Assembly (NCBI RefSeq): GCF_009833125.1
Contig: NZ_QRCC01000010.1
Location: 248,001-312,000 of the forward strand
DNA: 64,000 nucleotides
Reading direction: 5' to 3'
Source: Nitrosomonas sp. HPC101
GTDB lineage: Bacteria; Pseudomonadota; Gammaproteobacteria; Burkholderiales; Nitrosomonadaceae
Numbering within the stretch: the stretch's first letter is position 1; the number at the start of each line of letters is the position of its first letter. Positions 9,250 to 19,144 of the stretch are shown here, piece after piece. Below the pieces are notes generated by a model. That model was given only the letters and a program-made list of their open reading frames with translations. It was not told the DNA's origin and searched no databases. The position numbers were made by a program, and so were the translations under genes.

Positions 9250-9876
9250 ATGCCTATAAAGGTTATATGCGCTGACAAACATGAAATATTTCGTCAAGGC
9301 TTGGCGGCTCTTCTGAATAACACGAAAGAAATCACCCTCATAGCCCAGACCGGCAATGGCCGGAAGGCATGGGAGCTGACCAAAAGGCTCAAGCCTGATA
9401 TTGCCATAGTAGATATTCACATGCCAGAGATGAATGGCATCGAAGTCAGCCGCAAGATCTGTTTTTCAGATCTTGCAACCCAAGTAATCCTGCTGACTGC
9501 TCTGGAAGATCCGATCGTTGCTATTGATGCTCAAGAAGCGGGTGTTTTCGGTTACGTTCTCAAAAACAACTCTTTCGAGGATTTACTAACCGCTCTGCAT
9601 ACCGTGGTCGCCGGTGGTACTTTTTTATCTGCCACTATCCGTGCCAAACTCCGTGAGCGTCAACGGCTGGGCATAGCGACCGTGGGTCTTTCACCCAGGG
9701 AGCGAGAGGTGGTTCGGCTGATCGCCTTGGGGAAGAGTGGCAAGGAGATTGCTCGCATCATCGAGATTAGTCCACGGACGGTAGATACTTACCGCAACCG
9801 GTTAATGGATAAGCTGCAAGCACATAACGTGGTTGACGTGGTGCGTTATGCAATTCGTGCGGGGATGGTGGAATGA
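9250..9876 (+). CDS. NarL/FixJ-type (LuxR HTH) response regulator
   Basis: A 208-residue two-domain regulator. The receiver domain (about 1-120) has the acidic pocket (ADKHE) and phospho-acceptor Asp55 in VDIHMPEMNG. The LuxR-type HTH starts at LSPREREVVRLIALGKSGKEIA and ends with the recognition helix region SPRTVDTYRNRLMDKL. AGGAAAG upstream of the ATG supports the start. No histidine kinase is present in the surroundings, so it is an orphan here. Its position directly before two tandem paralogous genes in the same direction suggests they are its targets; that is inference. Confidence 0.92.
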   Translation: MPIKVICADKHEIFRQGLAALLNNTKEITLIAQTGNGRKAWELTKRLKPDIAIVDIHMPEMNGIEVSRKICFSDLATQVILLTALEDPIVAIDAQEAGVFGYVLKNNSFEDLLTALHTVVAGGTFLSATIRAKLRERQRLGIATVGLSPREREVVRLIALGKSGKEIARIIEISPRTVDTYRNRLMDKLQAHNVVDVVRYAIRAGMVE

Positions 9877-10075
9877 GACGCGGAGGTGCGGTCATGCCTG
9901 TAGGCTGTTTTACGGACACGTTTGTAGGGCGACTACTCGACATCGCGATAACTTGGTACCAGATAGTATTTGGCTCAAGGCATGTCGATATGAACATGAG
10001 TGGCGTGCCGATAGGGATCGAAGGATAAATCTTTCGATTGAATTAAGAAAACATTTCATATTTGAGGTAATTATC

Positions 10076-11050
10076 ATGAGTAAGCTGCATATATACAGTA
10101 AAGTGAAGGAAGAGTGGAGCAACAAAACAGCCGATGGAGACGGAACTCTCAATAATCAGAACGTATTTGATGTAAATATCACTTGGGGTTCAGTTAGCAA
10201 TGGGAAAACCTACCAGATCAGACAAGGGCAACAATCAGTTGGTGATTTTTACACTTGCAGAGCTGGGGCAAGTACGGGCGGGACTGCGTCTTTCGAGAAG
10301 GCACGCAATTTAGCCGTTAACACCTCGACGGAACTGGTAGCAACACCCTATGCTATTTCGGTAAACATGAATGAAGAAACAGTCCGCGGCTTGGAAAAAG
10401 GCGGTTTTTTCCTGTATGCCTTTAAAGGAGTCCAGAGTACACAGAAAGGTGGTGCCCCAACAGTGTGGTTTAAAACAGAGACCTTTTCAGCTTCGACAGA
10501 AATCACTTGGACCGAACAGTATCAGGCTTATTCTTCTACTAGCGAACTGGTGCCCAATGGCCAGATCAAGGCGAGTGCTGCCTATGATGTGATGCTGGGG
10601 CAGACGTTCAACATTACGAGCGATAAAGGGATCGGCGAGGTGGTACAGGATGGCACCAGCGGGGCTATATCTATTCTAAACCAAACACAGACCCAGTTCA
10701 CCAGCGGCATATCGCAGAAGGTAGAAGGTAAGGACTCTCCATTGTGCGCGTTTCCCCAGTATGGCAACAATCTCAACATCATGGCTCCCATCCAGAAAGT
10801 ATTGCTGATGTTTGCCACAAATACGCTCAATACCGGGACCGTGATTTACAAAGCTTACAGCCCTGGTGGCCTGTTCGACTTGACTGGTGAGACCTCGCGT
10901 GAAGTGTCGTATGACATTAACAAGGGATGGAGCTGGGGCGGAAGCACCTGGGGGCAGATAATCCCAGCTAATGCCGACCTTGTGCCACTGTTGATTGAGT
11001 CTAGCGCGGCGCTAGAAAAACGAGCCTTGGCTGCTCTTGCGGCGTGGTAG
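10076..11050 (+). CDS. Unknown protein, first of two tandem paralogues
   Basis: Start chosen at ATG 10076 (324 aa) because GAGGTAA lies about 8 bases upstream; the frame is open further left but overlaps the regulator. I do not recognise the family. The protein is soluble-looking, beta-rich, Gly/Thr/Ser-rich, without signal peptide or membrane segment. The N-terminal approximately 90 residues (MSKLHIYSKVKEEW..., VNITWGSVSNGKTYQIRQGQ) are unique to this copy. The rest aligns with the next gene: VNMNEETV with VTMEQDTV, GIGEVVQDG with GIGQVVQGR, YDINKGWSWGGSTWG with FDINRGWSWGEANWA. A C-terminal Ala/Leu-rich helix is extra. Two cysteines only. Possibly a lectin-, toxin- or shell-like protein; no basis to choose. 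Confidence 0.75.
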   Translation: MSKLHIYSKVKEEWSNKTADGDGTLNNQNVFDVNITWGSVSNGKTYQIRQGQQSVGDFYTCRAGASTGGTASFEKARNLAVNTSTELVATPYAISVNMNEETVRGLEKGGFFLYAFKGVQSTQKGGAPTVWFKTETFSASTEITWTEQYQAYSSTSELVPNGQIKASAAYDVMLGQTFNITSDKGIGEVVQDGTSGAISILNQTQTQFTSGISQKVEGKDSPLCAFPQYGNNLNIMAPIQKVLLMFATNTLNTGTVIYKAYSPGGLFDLTGETSREVSYDINKGWSWGGSTWGQIIPANADLVPLLIESSAALEKRALAALAAW

Positions 11051-11068
11051 TCTGAGACCGATTTTTCA

Positions 11069-11126
11069 GCCCGCTCATGGTAACGGAGACCGATCATATC
11101 TCTCCGTTGCCATGAGCGGGGTTTTG
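11069..11126 (+). terminator. Strong intrinsic terminator between the paralogues
   Basis: Inverted repeat CCCGCTCATGG (11069-11079) pairs with CCATGAGCGGG (11110-11120), with a further internal AACGGAGA / TCTCCGTT pairing, followed by GTTTTG. It ends the transcript of the first paralogue, so the second is either separately transcribed or made from read-through. Confidence 0.85.
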
Positions 11127-11154
11127 CATTTCGTTGAGGTTTACAATCCTAACC

Positions 11155-11865
11155 ATGACCGAAGCTGTTATCGTCACAATGGAACAAGACACCGTTTTAG
11201 CGCTTCAAAACGGAGGTTATCGCTTGTATGGGTTTCGGGCAACCCGTACCGAAAACCAGGCAGTACTGCCAGTGCTGTGGCTGGCAACAACGGCATACTC
11301 GACACGGACGATGGTCGCCCTGGAAGACGGTTACCATGTCTATACCTCGAATTCAGATCTTGGGCCAGGGCAGCGGATTTTTATGGGATTCACGGCATCC
11401 GTTGATTTGGGACAGTGCCTGATAGTGGATCAAGCCGGTATCGGCCAGGTGGTGCAGGGGCGGATCGGTTTCATGTCTGTTGACAATACAGGCTCTGCTA
11501 CTTTCGTGGCAGGTCTTGCGCAGAGAGCCGTATTGAATGAAGGTACACAAACTGACGATCCGACGTCTTTCTTCGCGGAACCACTCTATGGCAAGCAGAC
11601 CAATTTTTTTCAACCGACCTCCAAGATTCTTCTGGTCTTGTCCACTGAGGTGCTTACGCCTGGCACGGCGATTGATGCGCTGCCTTTGCTGCCCAAAGGG
11701 GAGGTGGCGGTACATGGAATGGCACAAACAAGCGGCATATTTATTGACGTTACTGCTACACGTATGGTGAATTTTGATATCAATCGGGGCTGGAGCTGGG
11801 GCGAGGCCAACTGGGCACGACTGGTCAATGTGAGTACCGATCTGATCGACACGTTAATTGAATAA
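11155..11865 (+). CDS. Unknown protein, second (shorter) tandem paralogue
   Basis: 236 aa from ATG 11155; a TTG at 11134 would add seven residues. A GAGG at 11136-11139 is closer to the ideal distance for neither start, so the start is uncertain. It aligns with the C-terminal two-thirds of the preceding gene product, sharing GGYRLYGFRA/GGFFLYAFKG, the GIG-VVQ block, and the W-rich terminus FDINRGWSWGEANWARLVNVS. It lacks the N-terminal approximately 90-residue region of its neighbour. Same-direction duplication with domain loss is the simplest history. Function unknown. Confidence 0.7.
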   Translation: MTEAVIVTMEQDTVLALQNGGYRLYGFRATRTENQAVLPVLWLATTAYSTRTMVALEDGYHVYTSNSDLGPGQRIFMGFTASVDLGQCLIVDQAGIGQVVQGRIGFMSVDNTGSATFVAGLAQRAVLNEGTQTDDPTSFFAEPLYGKQTNFFQPTSKILLVLSTEVLTPGTAIDALPLLPKGEVAVHGMAQTSGIFIDVTATRMVNFDINRGWSWGEANWARLVNVSTDLIDTLIE

Positions 11866-12112
11866 TACGAAAACGAAAGTTGAACTCCGTTCCGCTTTTG
11901 TATGGTTGCAGAAGACTCGTCCCTTTCTAGCGTGGAGACGATTTGGGCTTAACATTAAAAAGCCATTTCTGCTATCTGTTCCGATAGCGACGTGGGCAAG
12001 AAGTATGGACAGGAACGACGGCTGCATCGTACTGTCATCAGCGATTGCAATATCCAGCCATTACCAACGCTACGGCTTTGCGCAAGCAGGTCGCTGTTTA
12101 TCTCATTCATCA

Positions 12113-12147
12113 ACAGGCAGAAGCACAACTCCTGCCTGTCTTTGATT
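12113..12147. terminator. Hairpin between unknown paralogue and lon (convergent)
   Basis: ACAGGCAG (12113-12120) pairs perfectly with CTGCCTGT (12132-12139). On the plus strand it is followed by CTTTGATTT, so it best serves transcripts from the left; it may also mark the end of lon on the other strand, whose stop codon is at 12151. The 250 bases to its left (11866-12112) hold no gene I can support. Confidence 0.5.
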
Positions 12148-12150
12148 TGA

Positions 12151-14496
12151 TCATGGTTCCGTGGAAACATCCAGAGCTGCCCGGATGGCATCATCTGCCG
12201 TTTCCATAAAAATAAACTGCATGGCTGTGCGCGTTGCTTCGGGAACATCGTGCAGATCCTTCTGGTTACGGGCAGGTAGCAGTACGACCTGAATTCCGGC
12301 ACGTTGTGCTGCCAGTATTTTTTCCTTGATCCCGCCGACCGGCAGAACCAGGCCGCGCAGACTGATTTCTCCTGTCATCGCTACATCATGTCGTACCGGT
12401 TGATTGGTAAACAGCGAAGCCAGCGCGGTAAACATTGCTACCCCGGCACTTGGTCCATCTTTAGGGATGGCTCCGGCGGGTACATGCAGATGCACGTCGA
12501 TACCGTCGAACATTGAGGCCGGAATGTTCAAATCGCTGGCGCGCGATTTGACCAGCGTGAGGGCTGCCTGGGCACTTTCCTTCATCACATCACCGAGCTG
12601 CCCGGTCAGGATCAGGCGGCCGCTGCCATTTACGCGTGTTGCCTCGATAAATAGGATGTCGCCACCCACCGGTGTCCACGCCAGGCCGGTTGCAACCCCG
12701 GGCAGGCCCGTGTGCAGCGCGAGTTCATGTTCATATTTTCCAGGTCCCAGGATATCTGCCAGATTGTTTGCATTGATTTGCACCGGTTGTTGTTCGCCTT
12801 GTGCGACTTTCAAGGCAGCATGGCGCATGATCCGGCCAATTTCACGTTCGAGTTGGCGTACTCCTGCTTCACGTGTGTAGTCGGAAATAATACTTTGCAA
12901 GGCTTCGGGCAACAATATGCACTGATCCGGTTGCAGACCGTTGGCCTCGCTTTGCCGCTGCACCAGATAGCGCTGTGCGATCTGCAATTTTTCTTCCGGG
13001 GTATAGCCCGGCAGATCAATAATTTCCATACGATCGCGCACCGGTGGCACAACCTGATCGATCACATTGGCTGTGGCGATAAACACCACCCGGCTCAAAT
13101 CAAACGGGACACCCAGATAGTTATCGCGGAACGTTGCGTTCTGTTCCGGATCAAGAATTTCCAGTAATGCTGCCGATGGATCTCCATGTGCACTGGCGGT
13201 CATCTTATCGATTTCGTCCAGCATCATCACGCAGTTGCGTGCACCGGCCTTGCGCAGATTCTGCACAATATTGCCCGGAAGGGCGCCCACATAGGTGCGA
13301 CGATGGCCACGCATTTCCGCTTCGTCATGTACGCCACCCAGCGATACCCGGACAAACGGGCGCTGTAGTGCGCGTGCAATACTTTGTCCGAGCGATGTTT
13401 TTCCCACACCAGGCGGGCCAACAAAGCACAGAATCGGTGCACGACCTTGCGGCTTCAGTTTCTGCACGGCAAGAAATTCAATGATGCGCTGCTTGATTCG
13501 CTCCAATCCAAAGTGATCCGCTTCCAGAATTGAACGTGCAGCATCCAGGTCGATCGGTATTTCTTCCGGTAACCGCCATGGCAATTCTGTCATCCATTCC
13601 AGGTAAGTGTGCAGCATGGAAAATTCGCTGGATGCAGCAGGCATCCGCTGTAATCGCTGCAATTCCTTGCGGGTTTGCTGCTCGATATCTTCCGGCATGC
13701 CGGCAGCAGCAATGGCTTCATCCAGTTCGATAATTTCCTGTTCATTTTCACCGTCTTCACCCAGTTCTTTCTGGATGGCTTTCAATTGCTCACGTAACAA
13801 AAATTTGCGTTCACGATCTTCCATCTGCTCCTTGGTACGCTCGCCGATTTCCTGGGAAAGTCGCAGGACTTCGATGCGCCGTGCCAGGATTTGCAATACC
13901 TTATGCAAACGTTCTTCAATATCGATTGTTTCCAGCAGCGCTTGTTTTTCGGCTACTTCGGTATCGAGCAGGCTGGCAGTGATATCGGCCAGATCAGCCG
14001 GTGCGCGTGTTGCCTGCAGAGCATGTGCCAGTTCGGCGGGTACGCCGGGCAGCAGTGACAGCACTTCCATTGCCCGCTCACGCAGTTGCAACGTGAGTGC
14101 TTCTACTTGCGTGGTGTCTGGTGTGAGTTCCGGGATACGTTCTATCCGTGCAGCAATGAAAGGATAGCCTTCAACCAGTTCTTTGATCCGGAAGCGTTCA
14201 ACGCCCAGGCAGATTGCATGATGTGTACCTCCTTCGGATATGATGTGGCGTACTACGTTGGCAATGGTACCTACCTCGCAAAGCGCATCCAGTCCGGGTT
14301 CTTCAATTGCAGGATCTTTCTGCAGCACAATGCCAACGGGCGTCTTTGATTGCAGAACATGCTGAATCGACGCAATTGACCGTGCCCGACCCACCGTGAC
14401 GGGCATAACGACATGTGGAAACAGTACAACATTGCGCATCGGCACCAGAGCGATGACGTCGGCGGGCAGTTCAAGCGGAGTTGCGGTGTGTTCCAT
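12151..14496 (-). CDS. lon: ATP-dependent protease Lon (La)
   Basis: Cytoplasmic AAA+ serine protease for damaged and regulatory proteins. The 781 residues are the normal Lon length. Order: LON substrate-binding domain at the N-terminus ([20 protein letters not shown]), coiled helical region, AAA+ module with Walker [10 protein letters not shown] and Walker [11 protein letters not shown], then the Lon protease domain with catalytic Ser in [11 protein letters not shown] and Lys in [14 protein letters not shown]. The start is the ATG at 14496 preceded by GAGAGGAA. It is not next to clpX here. A CBS-domain gene lies 147 bases upstream on the same strand. Confidence 0.97.
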   Translation of the reverse strand: MEHTATPLELPADVIALVPMRNVVLFPHVVMPVTVGRARSIASIQHVLQSKTPVGIVLQKDPAIEEPGLDALCEVGTIANVVRHIISEGGTHHAICLGVERFRIKELVEGYPFIAARIERIPELTPDTTQVEALTLQLRERAMEVLSLLPGVPAELAHALQATRAPADLADITASLLDTEVAEKQALLETIDIEERLHKVLQILARRIEVLRLSQEIGERTKEQMEDRERKFLLREQLKAIQKELGEDGENEQEIIELDEAIAAAGMPEDIEQQTRKELQRLQRMPAASSEFSMLHTYLEWMTELPWRLPEEIPIDLDAARSILEADHFGLERIKQRIIEFLAVQKLKPQGRAPILCFVGPPGVGKTSLGQSIARALQRPFVRVSLGGVHDEAEMRGHRRTYVGALPGNIVQNLRKAGARNCVMMLDEIDKMTASAHGDPSAALLEILDPEQNATFRDNYLGVPFDLSRVVFIATANVIDQVVPPVRDRMEIIDLPGYTPEEKLQIAQRYLVQRQSEANGLQPDQCILLPEALQSIISDYTREAGVRQLEREIGRIMRHAALKVAQGEQQPVQINANNLADILGPGKYEHELALHTGLPGVATGLAWTPVGGDILFIEATRVNGSGRLILTGQLGDVMKESAQAALTLVKSRASDLNIPASMFDGIDVHLHVPAGAIPKDGPSAGVAMFTALASLFTNQPVRHDVAMTGEISLRGLVLPVGGIKEKILAAQRAGIQVVLLPARNQKDLHDVPEATRTAMQFIFMETADDAIRAALDVSTEP

Positions 14497-14643
14497 GGTA
14501 CTTCCTCTCAGGAATTGTGGACTGATCTCAATATTGAGCGCTTCAGCGAAATTTCAAGAGAGCGTATAGGAAGCAAGCAGTATCAGATCATTATCTGCGG
14601 TGTTGATGCCGGTTTGTACTGACTCATCGCTGATAAAAACCGG

Positions 14644-15093
14644 TCAGGAGCGATGTCGCTCTTCTTTCTTTTGCTCCCAGCGGATCAATTTTGTGAGATC
14701 AAGCATTTCTTCCGATAGTATTTCCATAACATCGTCTGTTGTGATGATCCCGACCAGCTCGCCAGTATCATTGACAATTGGCAGACGGCGGATAGTTTTG
14801 CGGCGCATGAAGTTGATTGCATCGTGTATGGCAGTATTTTCTTTTACGGCAAACAGTTCCTGCGCCATGATATCGCCGACGGTAATTGCTTCTTTATCCA
14901 GTCCGGTGGCCAGAACTTCCACTACCAGATCGCGATCGGTGATGACCCCGACCGGTACTACGCGGTTATTCTGTGTTTCAGTTACGACAAGCGCACCAAC
15001 ATGATGCTGACGCATCAGTCTGGCTGCCTCCCGCACGGACTCGTTGCGTTGAATGACTTTGACTTCCCGGTTGCAAATTTCACTGACAGTCAT
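14644..15093 (-). CDS. Tandem CBS-domain protein
   Basis: 149 residues from ATG 15093, chosen because an AGGAGG stands 7 bases upstream; the longer frame adds 22 residues without support. It consists of just two CBS domains: TVSEICNREVKVIQRNESV... VVPVGVITDRDLV and VGDIMAQELFAVKENTAI... RLPIVNDTGELVGIITTDD. Paired CBS domains usually bind adenine nucleotides and regulate a partner enzyme or channel. No partner is fused or adjacent (Lon is downstream), so the target is unknown. Confidence 0.88.
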   Translation of the reverse strand: MTVSEICNREVKVIQRNESVREAARLMRQHHVGALVVTETQNNRVVPVGVITDRDLVVEVLATGLDKEAITVGDIMAQELFAVKENTAIHDAINFMRRKTIRRLPIVNDTGELVGIITTDDVMEILSEEMLDLTKLIRWEQKKEERHRS

Positions 15094-15300
15094 GGCAGCC
15101 TCCTGTATATGTTTTAAGAATGGACTGACAGGCATCATGAATTGCGCTACCCGTTGCATGCGCTGGATAGATGTCTGTGGTTACGATCAGAAAACTGTTA
15201 TTTTGTTCATCTGTAGTCATAATACATTGTAGTGGGGGTGGTGTTTTTTTTTGTTTTCCAGAAACTGGAGAGATGCTCCTCCCGGCATTAAGGACACATC

Positions 15301-16461
15301 ATGTATCACATCGCATTGAAAATGCTGACGGGGGATCGGGGCAAATATCTTGGCATTATTATGGGGCTGACTTTTGCCTCACTGATCATGACGCAGCAGC
15401 CTGCTATTTTTATCGGTCTGATGACCCGTACCTACAGTTTCATAACAGACGTGAGCCTGCCGGATATCTGGGTGATGGATTCCAAGGTGCAATTTGTTGA
15501 TGACATCAAACCCTTGCAGGATACCGAGCTCTACCGGGTGCGGGGCGTGTCCGGAGTGGAATGGGCAACACCGATGTACAAGGGCTTATTGAGAGTGCGT
15601 TTGGCGAATGGCACGTTCCAGAGCTGTTTTGTTGTCGGGCTGGATGATGCTACGCTCATCGGCGGACCGCCTGTCATGCTGGAAGGCAGCATCGAGGATT
15701 TGCGTCGCAGTGATGGTGTTATTGTCGATATTGATGGCGCACGGGACAAACTTGCAAGGCCTTCGCGTGAGCCGGATGGGAAGTCGGTGCCCATCAAAGT
15801 GGGTGACAGTCTGGAAGTGAATGATCACAGGGCGATTGTTGTTGGCATCGCGAAAGTCTCCCGTACGTTCCAGGCGCAGCCCATTATCTATACAACCTAT
15901 TCGAGGGCAAAAAGTTATGCGCCACGGGAGCGCAAGCTGCTTTCCTTTATTCTGGTCAAGGCAAAACCGGGGCAGGATTTGTCTGTGCTGACCCGTCGCA
16001 TACGTGAATCTACCGGCCTGGCTGCCTACACCCGCAAGGAATTTATGGATCTGACTTATGACTATTTCATGAAAAACACAGGTATTCCAATTAATTTCGG
16101 GATTTCGGTGCTGCTGGGGTTCATGGTGGGCGCTGCGATTGCCGGCCAGACTTTTTACAACTTCACGCTGGATAATCTGCGCCAGTTTGGTGTATTGAAA
16201 GCCATGGGAACCAGCAACCGGGTTTTGCTGCAAATGATTCTGCTTCAGGCGGTGCTGGTGGGAGCCGTCGGTTACGGGCTGGGTGTGGGCTCGACCGCGC
16301 TGTTTGGCTATTTCATGAGTGACACCATCCTTGCGTTTAAATTTACCTGGCAGTTGCTGGTTTTCAGTGGAGTGGGCATCAGTCTTATCTGCGTATTTGC
16401 TGCAATCATCAGCATACTCAAGGTGATTCGTCTGGAACCTGCTGTTGTTTTCAAGAATTGA
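15301..16461 (+). CDS. ABC transporter permease, FtsX/DevC type
   Basis: A 386-residue inner-membrane permease. It has an N-terminal membrane segment (GIIMGLTFASLIMTQQPAIF), a large periplasmic loop (about 45-260), and three C-terminal membrane segments (PINFGISVLLGFMVGAAIAG; MILLQAVLVGAVGYGLGVG; LLVFSGVGISLICVFAAI). That topology is the FtsX/MacB-type fold, closest in look to DevC of heterocyst glycolipid exporters. AAGGA precedes the ATG. Its stop overlaps the ATPase start by one base. Confidence 0.88.
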   Translation: MYHIALKMLTGDRGKYLGIIMGLTFASLIMTQQPAIFIGLMTRTYSFITDVSLPDIWVMDSKVQFVDDIKPLQDTELYRVRGVSGVEWATPMYKGLLRVRLANGTFQSCFVVGLDDATLIGGPPVMLEGSIEDLRRSDGVIVDIDGARDKLARPSREPDGKSVPIKVGDSLEVNDHRAIVVGIAKVSRTFQAQPIIYTTYSRAKSYAPRERKLLSFILVKAKPGQDLSVLTRRIRESTGLAAYTRKEFMDLTYDYFMKNTGIPINFGISVLLGFMVGAAIAGQTFYNFTLDNLRQFGVLKAMGTSNRVLLQMILLQAVLVGAVGYGLGVGSTALFGYFMSDTILAFKFTWQLLVFSGVGISLICVFAAIISILKVIRLEPAVVFKN

Positions 16462-17168
16462 TGGGTGCCGATGTGCTGGCAGTACGCTGCCGGAATGTCG
16501 TTAAAATCTACGGTACCGGTGGCCAGAAAGTGACCGCGCTTGGCGGTATTGATCTGGATATTGCAACCGGTGAACTCATGATGCTGGTAGGTCCGTCCGG
16601 ATGTGGAAAAACCACCCTGATCTCAGTTATCGCCGGTATTCTTGATCAGGATGAAGGAAGCTGCGAGGTATTTGGTAAAGATCTGGCTGCCATGTCGGAT
16701 CAGGAAAAGCTAAAGTTCAGAGCCAGCCACATTGGTTTTGTTTTTCAGGCGTTTAATTTGCTGCCGTCGCTTACAGTGGCTGAAAATGTGTCGGTGCCGC
16801 TACTCATCAATGGTGTCAGGCGTGCCGAGGCTGAGCGTAGAGCAGAACATATCCTGGAACAGGTCGGTCTCGGTGATCGCACCACTTTCCTGCCCTCCCA
16901 GCTATCCGGGGGACAGCAACAGCGCGTGGCAATTGCCCGGGCACTGATTCACGATCCCGGGCTGATTGTTTGCGATGAACCGACCAGTGCGCTGGATCAT
17001 GAAACCGGACAAACAGTCATGCAATTGCTGAAGCGTACCGTGCTGCAAAAAAACCGGGCATTGGTTATTGTTACGCATGATGCCCGGATTTTCGATTTTG
17101 CCGACCGTACTGCCGAGATGGATGACGGTCGTATCCTGAGAATAGAAAAATCTTCAGTAACCAATTGA
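16461..17168 (+). CDS. ABC transporter ATPase, LolD/DevA-type
   Basis: A 235-residue nucleotide-binding protein with Walker [11 protein letters not shown]-loop [13 protein letters not shown], signature [15 protein letters not shown], Walker [13 protein letters not shown] and switch His in [11 protein letters not shown]. The ATG overlaps the permease stop by one base (TGATG); a TTG three bases upstream is an alternative. It powers the permease encoded just before it, and the membrane-fusion protein follows after 181 bases. Confidence 0.92.
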   Translation: MGADVLAVRCRNVVKIYGTGGQKVTALGGIDLDIATGELMMLVGPSGCGKTTLISVIAGILDQDEGSCEVFGKDLAAMSDQEKLKFRASHIGFVFQAFNLLPSLTVAENVSVPLLINGVRRAEAERRAEHILEQVGLGDRTTFLPSQLSGGQQQRVAIARALIHDPGLIVCDEPTSALDHETGQTVMQLLKRTVLQKNRALVIVTHDARIFDFADRTAEMDDGRILRIEKSSVTN

Positions 17169-17349
17169 ATATATGTTATTTTTATGTAATCAGAGCTTCT
17201 TCTGGAATCCGGCCATGCGGGATGAAATGTATAAGCTGCATGGGGTGAATGGCGGATCATATCAGAGGGCTGGGCGGGGGGGTGAGCACCGCACGACGCT
17301 GCGATTCGCCAGGAAAATCGGTTTCTGGAAGCATCCATAAAAAATCATC

Positions 17350-18312
17350 ATGCAAATCAGACATACCCTGCCCATATTGGCAATCAGCGGATTTCTGTTC
17401 GCATCCTATACGATCGTCAGCAGCAATCAGCCGCTTCCGATAGCGCCTGTCGCGGCTGAGCCGGCTGCTTCGCCTTACAAATCATTTATTGCGGGAGCAG
17501 GTATTGTCGAGGCAAAAAGCCGGAATATTTCTATTGGTACCGCGTTATCCGGGCTTGTTACCCGGGTTGCAGTTGAAGTGGGAGATCAGGTTGAGGCAGG
17601 GACGCCCCTTTTTTATCTGGATGATCGTGAAGCGCGTGCGGAACTCGCCGTCAAAAAGGCGGATCTCGCCAGAGTCAGAGCCGGCCTGATAGAGGCCAGA
17701 GCCATGCTCAGGGACAGCAAATCGCTGAGTGATCTGGTTGAATCTCTTGCCGATCAGCGCGCTGTCAGCAGCGAGGAAGTACTCAGGCGGCATAATACTC
17801 TGCGCATCAGTAAAACCCGGCTGAACAGCGCGGAAACTGCTATACAACAAGCGGAGGCTCAACTGGCCAGCACGCAGACCACGCTAGATCTGCTGATTGT
17901 TCGAGCACCGGTGAGCGGCCAGATTCTGCAAGTCAATATTCGTCCAGGCGAATTCGCCCAGGCGGGCTTTCTGACCACTCCGCTGATGCTGATGGGTAAT
18001 CTGGATCAATTGCATGTACGGGTGGATATTGACGAAAACGATGCCTGGCGTTTTGATCGGCACAGCAGAGCCGTGGCCTACCTGCGGGGAAACCGGGATT
18101 TCAGTGTTGAACTAACACCAGCGTATGTAGAGCCTTACGTCATTCCCAAGCAATCCCTCACTGGCGACAGCACCGAGCAGGTTGATACACGCGTATTGCA
18201 GGCACTTTACAGTTTTGATCGCAAGCAATTGCCTGTCTACGTAGGGCAGCAGATGGATGTATTTATTGAAGTGCGTAACCAGCCGGACAACAGTGATGAT
18301 GCTGCTATCTGA
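17350..18312 (+). CDS. HlyD/DevB-type membrane fusion protein
   Basis: A 320-residue periplasmic adaptor. N-terminal membrane anchor (LPILAISGFLFASYTIV), lipoyl/barrel-sandwich half motifs (GIVEAKSRNISIGTALSGLVTRVAVEVGD and LLIVRAPVSGQILQVNIRPGE), and an alpha-helical hairpin of about 110 residues between them rich in Ala/Arg/Glu heptads. It should bridge the preceding ABC permease to an outer-membrane channel. No TolC-type gene is in the window, so the complex must borrow one. The 181-base gap to the ATPase contains a G7 tract at about 17275-17281 but no gene. Confidence 0.88.
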   Translation: MQIRHTLPILAISGFLFASYTIVSSNQPLPIAPVAAEPAASPYKSFIAGAGIVEAKSRNISIGTALSGLVTRVAVEVGDQVEAGTPLFYLDDREARAELAVKKADLARVRAGLIEARAMLRDSKSLSDLVESLADQRAVSSEEVLRRHNTLRISKTRLNSAETAIQQAEAQLASTQTTLDLLIVRAPVSGQILQVNIRPGEFAQAGFLTTPLMLMGNLDQLHVRVDIDENDAWRFDRHSRAVAYLRGNRDFSVELTPAYVEPYVIPKQSLTGDSTEQVDTRVLQALYSFDRKQLPVYVGQQMDVFIEVRNQPDNSDDAAI

Positions 18313-18378
18313 TTTTCAGCGTTATCTTCTGGCGTTGCCCCGGTATAATTTCCTGTCAAACCGCTTTCCCGGATACAG

Positions 18379-19092
18379 ATGAATTCAACTGAAAATATGG
18401 ATAAAAATACCACCATGCGTTTACCGCATGTATTGCTGATTATTCTGGCCACAATCGTATTGACCGTAGCTGGAACTTACTGGGTGCTCACAAGGTATAT
18501 TTTTGTTTCGTCCTTTGAACCGGTTGAGTTGAGTCAACGGGAGGAGAAGACATTGCAGCAGAAGCTGCAATCAATTGGTTTGGATTTCCCGTTTGCTTCA
18601 CCCCAAACAAAGCAGCAGGTAAGCCAGAACAATAAATATCAAGCTGAGATCGGCAAGGATGGTTTCCTGAAACCGGAGAGGTATTCCGAACAGGGCGCAA
18701 AGCGTGAAATCAGTTTCACTGAGCGGGAAGTGAATGCATTGCTGGCCAAAAATACCGATCTCGCACAAAAACTGGCGATTGATTTTGACGACAATCTCGT
18801 CAGTGCAAAACTGCTGTTGCCACTGGAGGAAGATTTTCCAGTGCTGGGCGGCAAAACGCTACGGCTGAACGCCGGCCTCGGCATGGCTTATCGCAACGAT
18901 AGGCCCGTCATCATCCTCAAGGGTGTCAGTATCATGGGCGTTCCCATTCCCAATGCCTGGCTGGGCGGGTTGAAGAATATTGACCTGGTCAGTGAATTTG
19001 GTATGGACCCCGGGTTCTGGCAATCTTTCGCTGAAGGCGTTGAACACATTCAGGTGACTGACGGCAAAATTGATATCCGCTTGAAAGAGTAA
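18379..19092 (+). CDS. Membrane-anchored protein of unknown function
   Basis: 237 residues with one N-terminal membrane helix (VLLIILATIVLTVAGTYWVL) and a periplasmic domain. The C-terminal part (SFTEREVNALLAKN..., VSAKLLLPL..., ITVTDGKIDIRLKE-like end) resembles lipid- or ligand-binding beta domains seen in proteins sometimes labelled arginine N-succinyltransferase-like, a label not supported by any catalytic motif here. It follows the membrane-fusion gene by 66 bases and may share its transcript. Function unknown. Confidence 0.7.
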   Translation: MNSTENMDKNTTMRLPHVLLIILATIVLTVAGTYWVLTRYIFVSSFEPVELSQREEKTLQQKLQSIGLDFPFASPQTKQQVSQNNKYQAEIGKDGFLKPERYSEQGAKREISFTEREVNALLAKNTDLAQKLAIDFDDNLVSAKLLLPLEEDFPVLGGKTLRLNAGLGMAYRNDRPVIILKGVSIMGVPIPNAWLGGLKNIDLVSEFGMDPGFWQSFAEGVEHIQVTDGKIDIRLKE

Positions 19093-19144
19093 TTTCCGCA
19101 TATGCCTCCGGATACGGCAGGCATGGCCGGATCAGATTTTACAT

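Noticed and set aside
11858..12145. 95-codon frame between the second paralogue and lon
   Set aside because: Starts in the stop of the paralogue, ends in a terminator hairpin, shows no family pattern.
18379..19092. Arginine N-succinyltransferase label for the membrane-anchored protein
   Set aside because: No acyltransferase motif; a single membrane helix plus a beta domain does not fit that enzyme.
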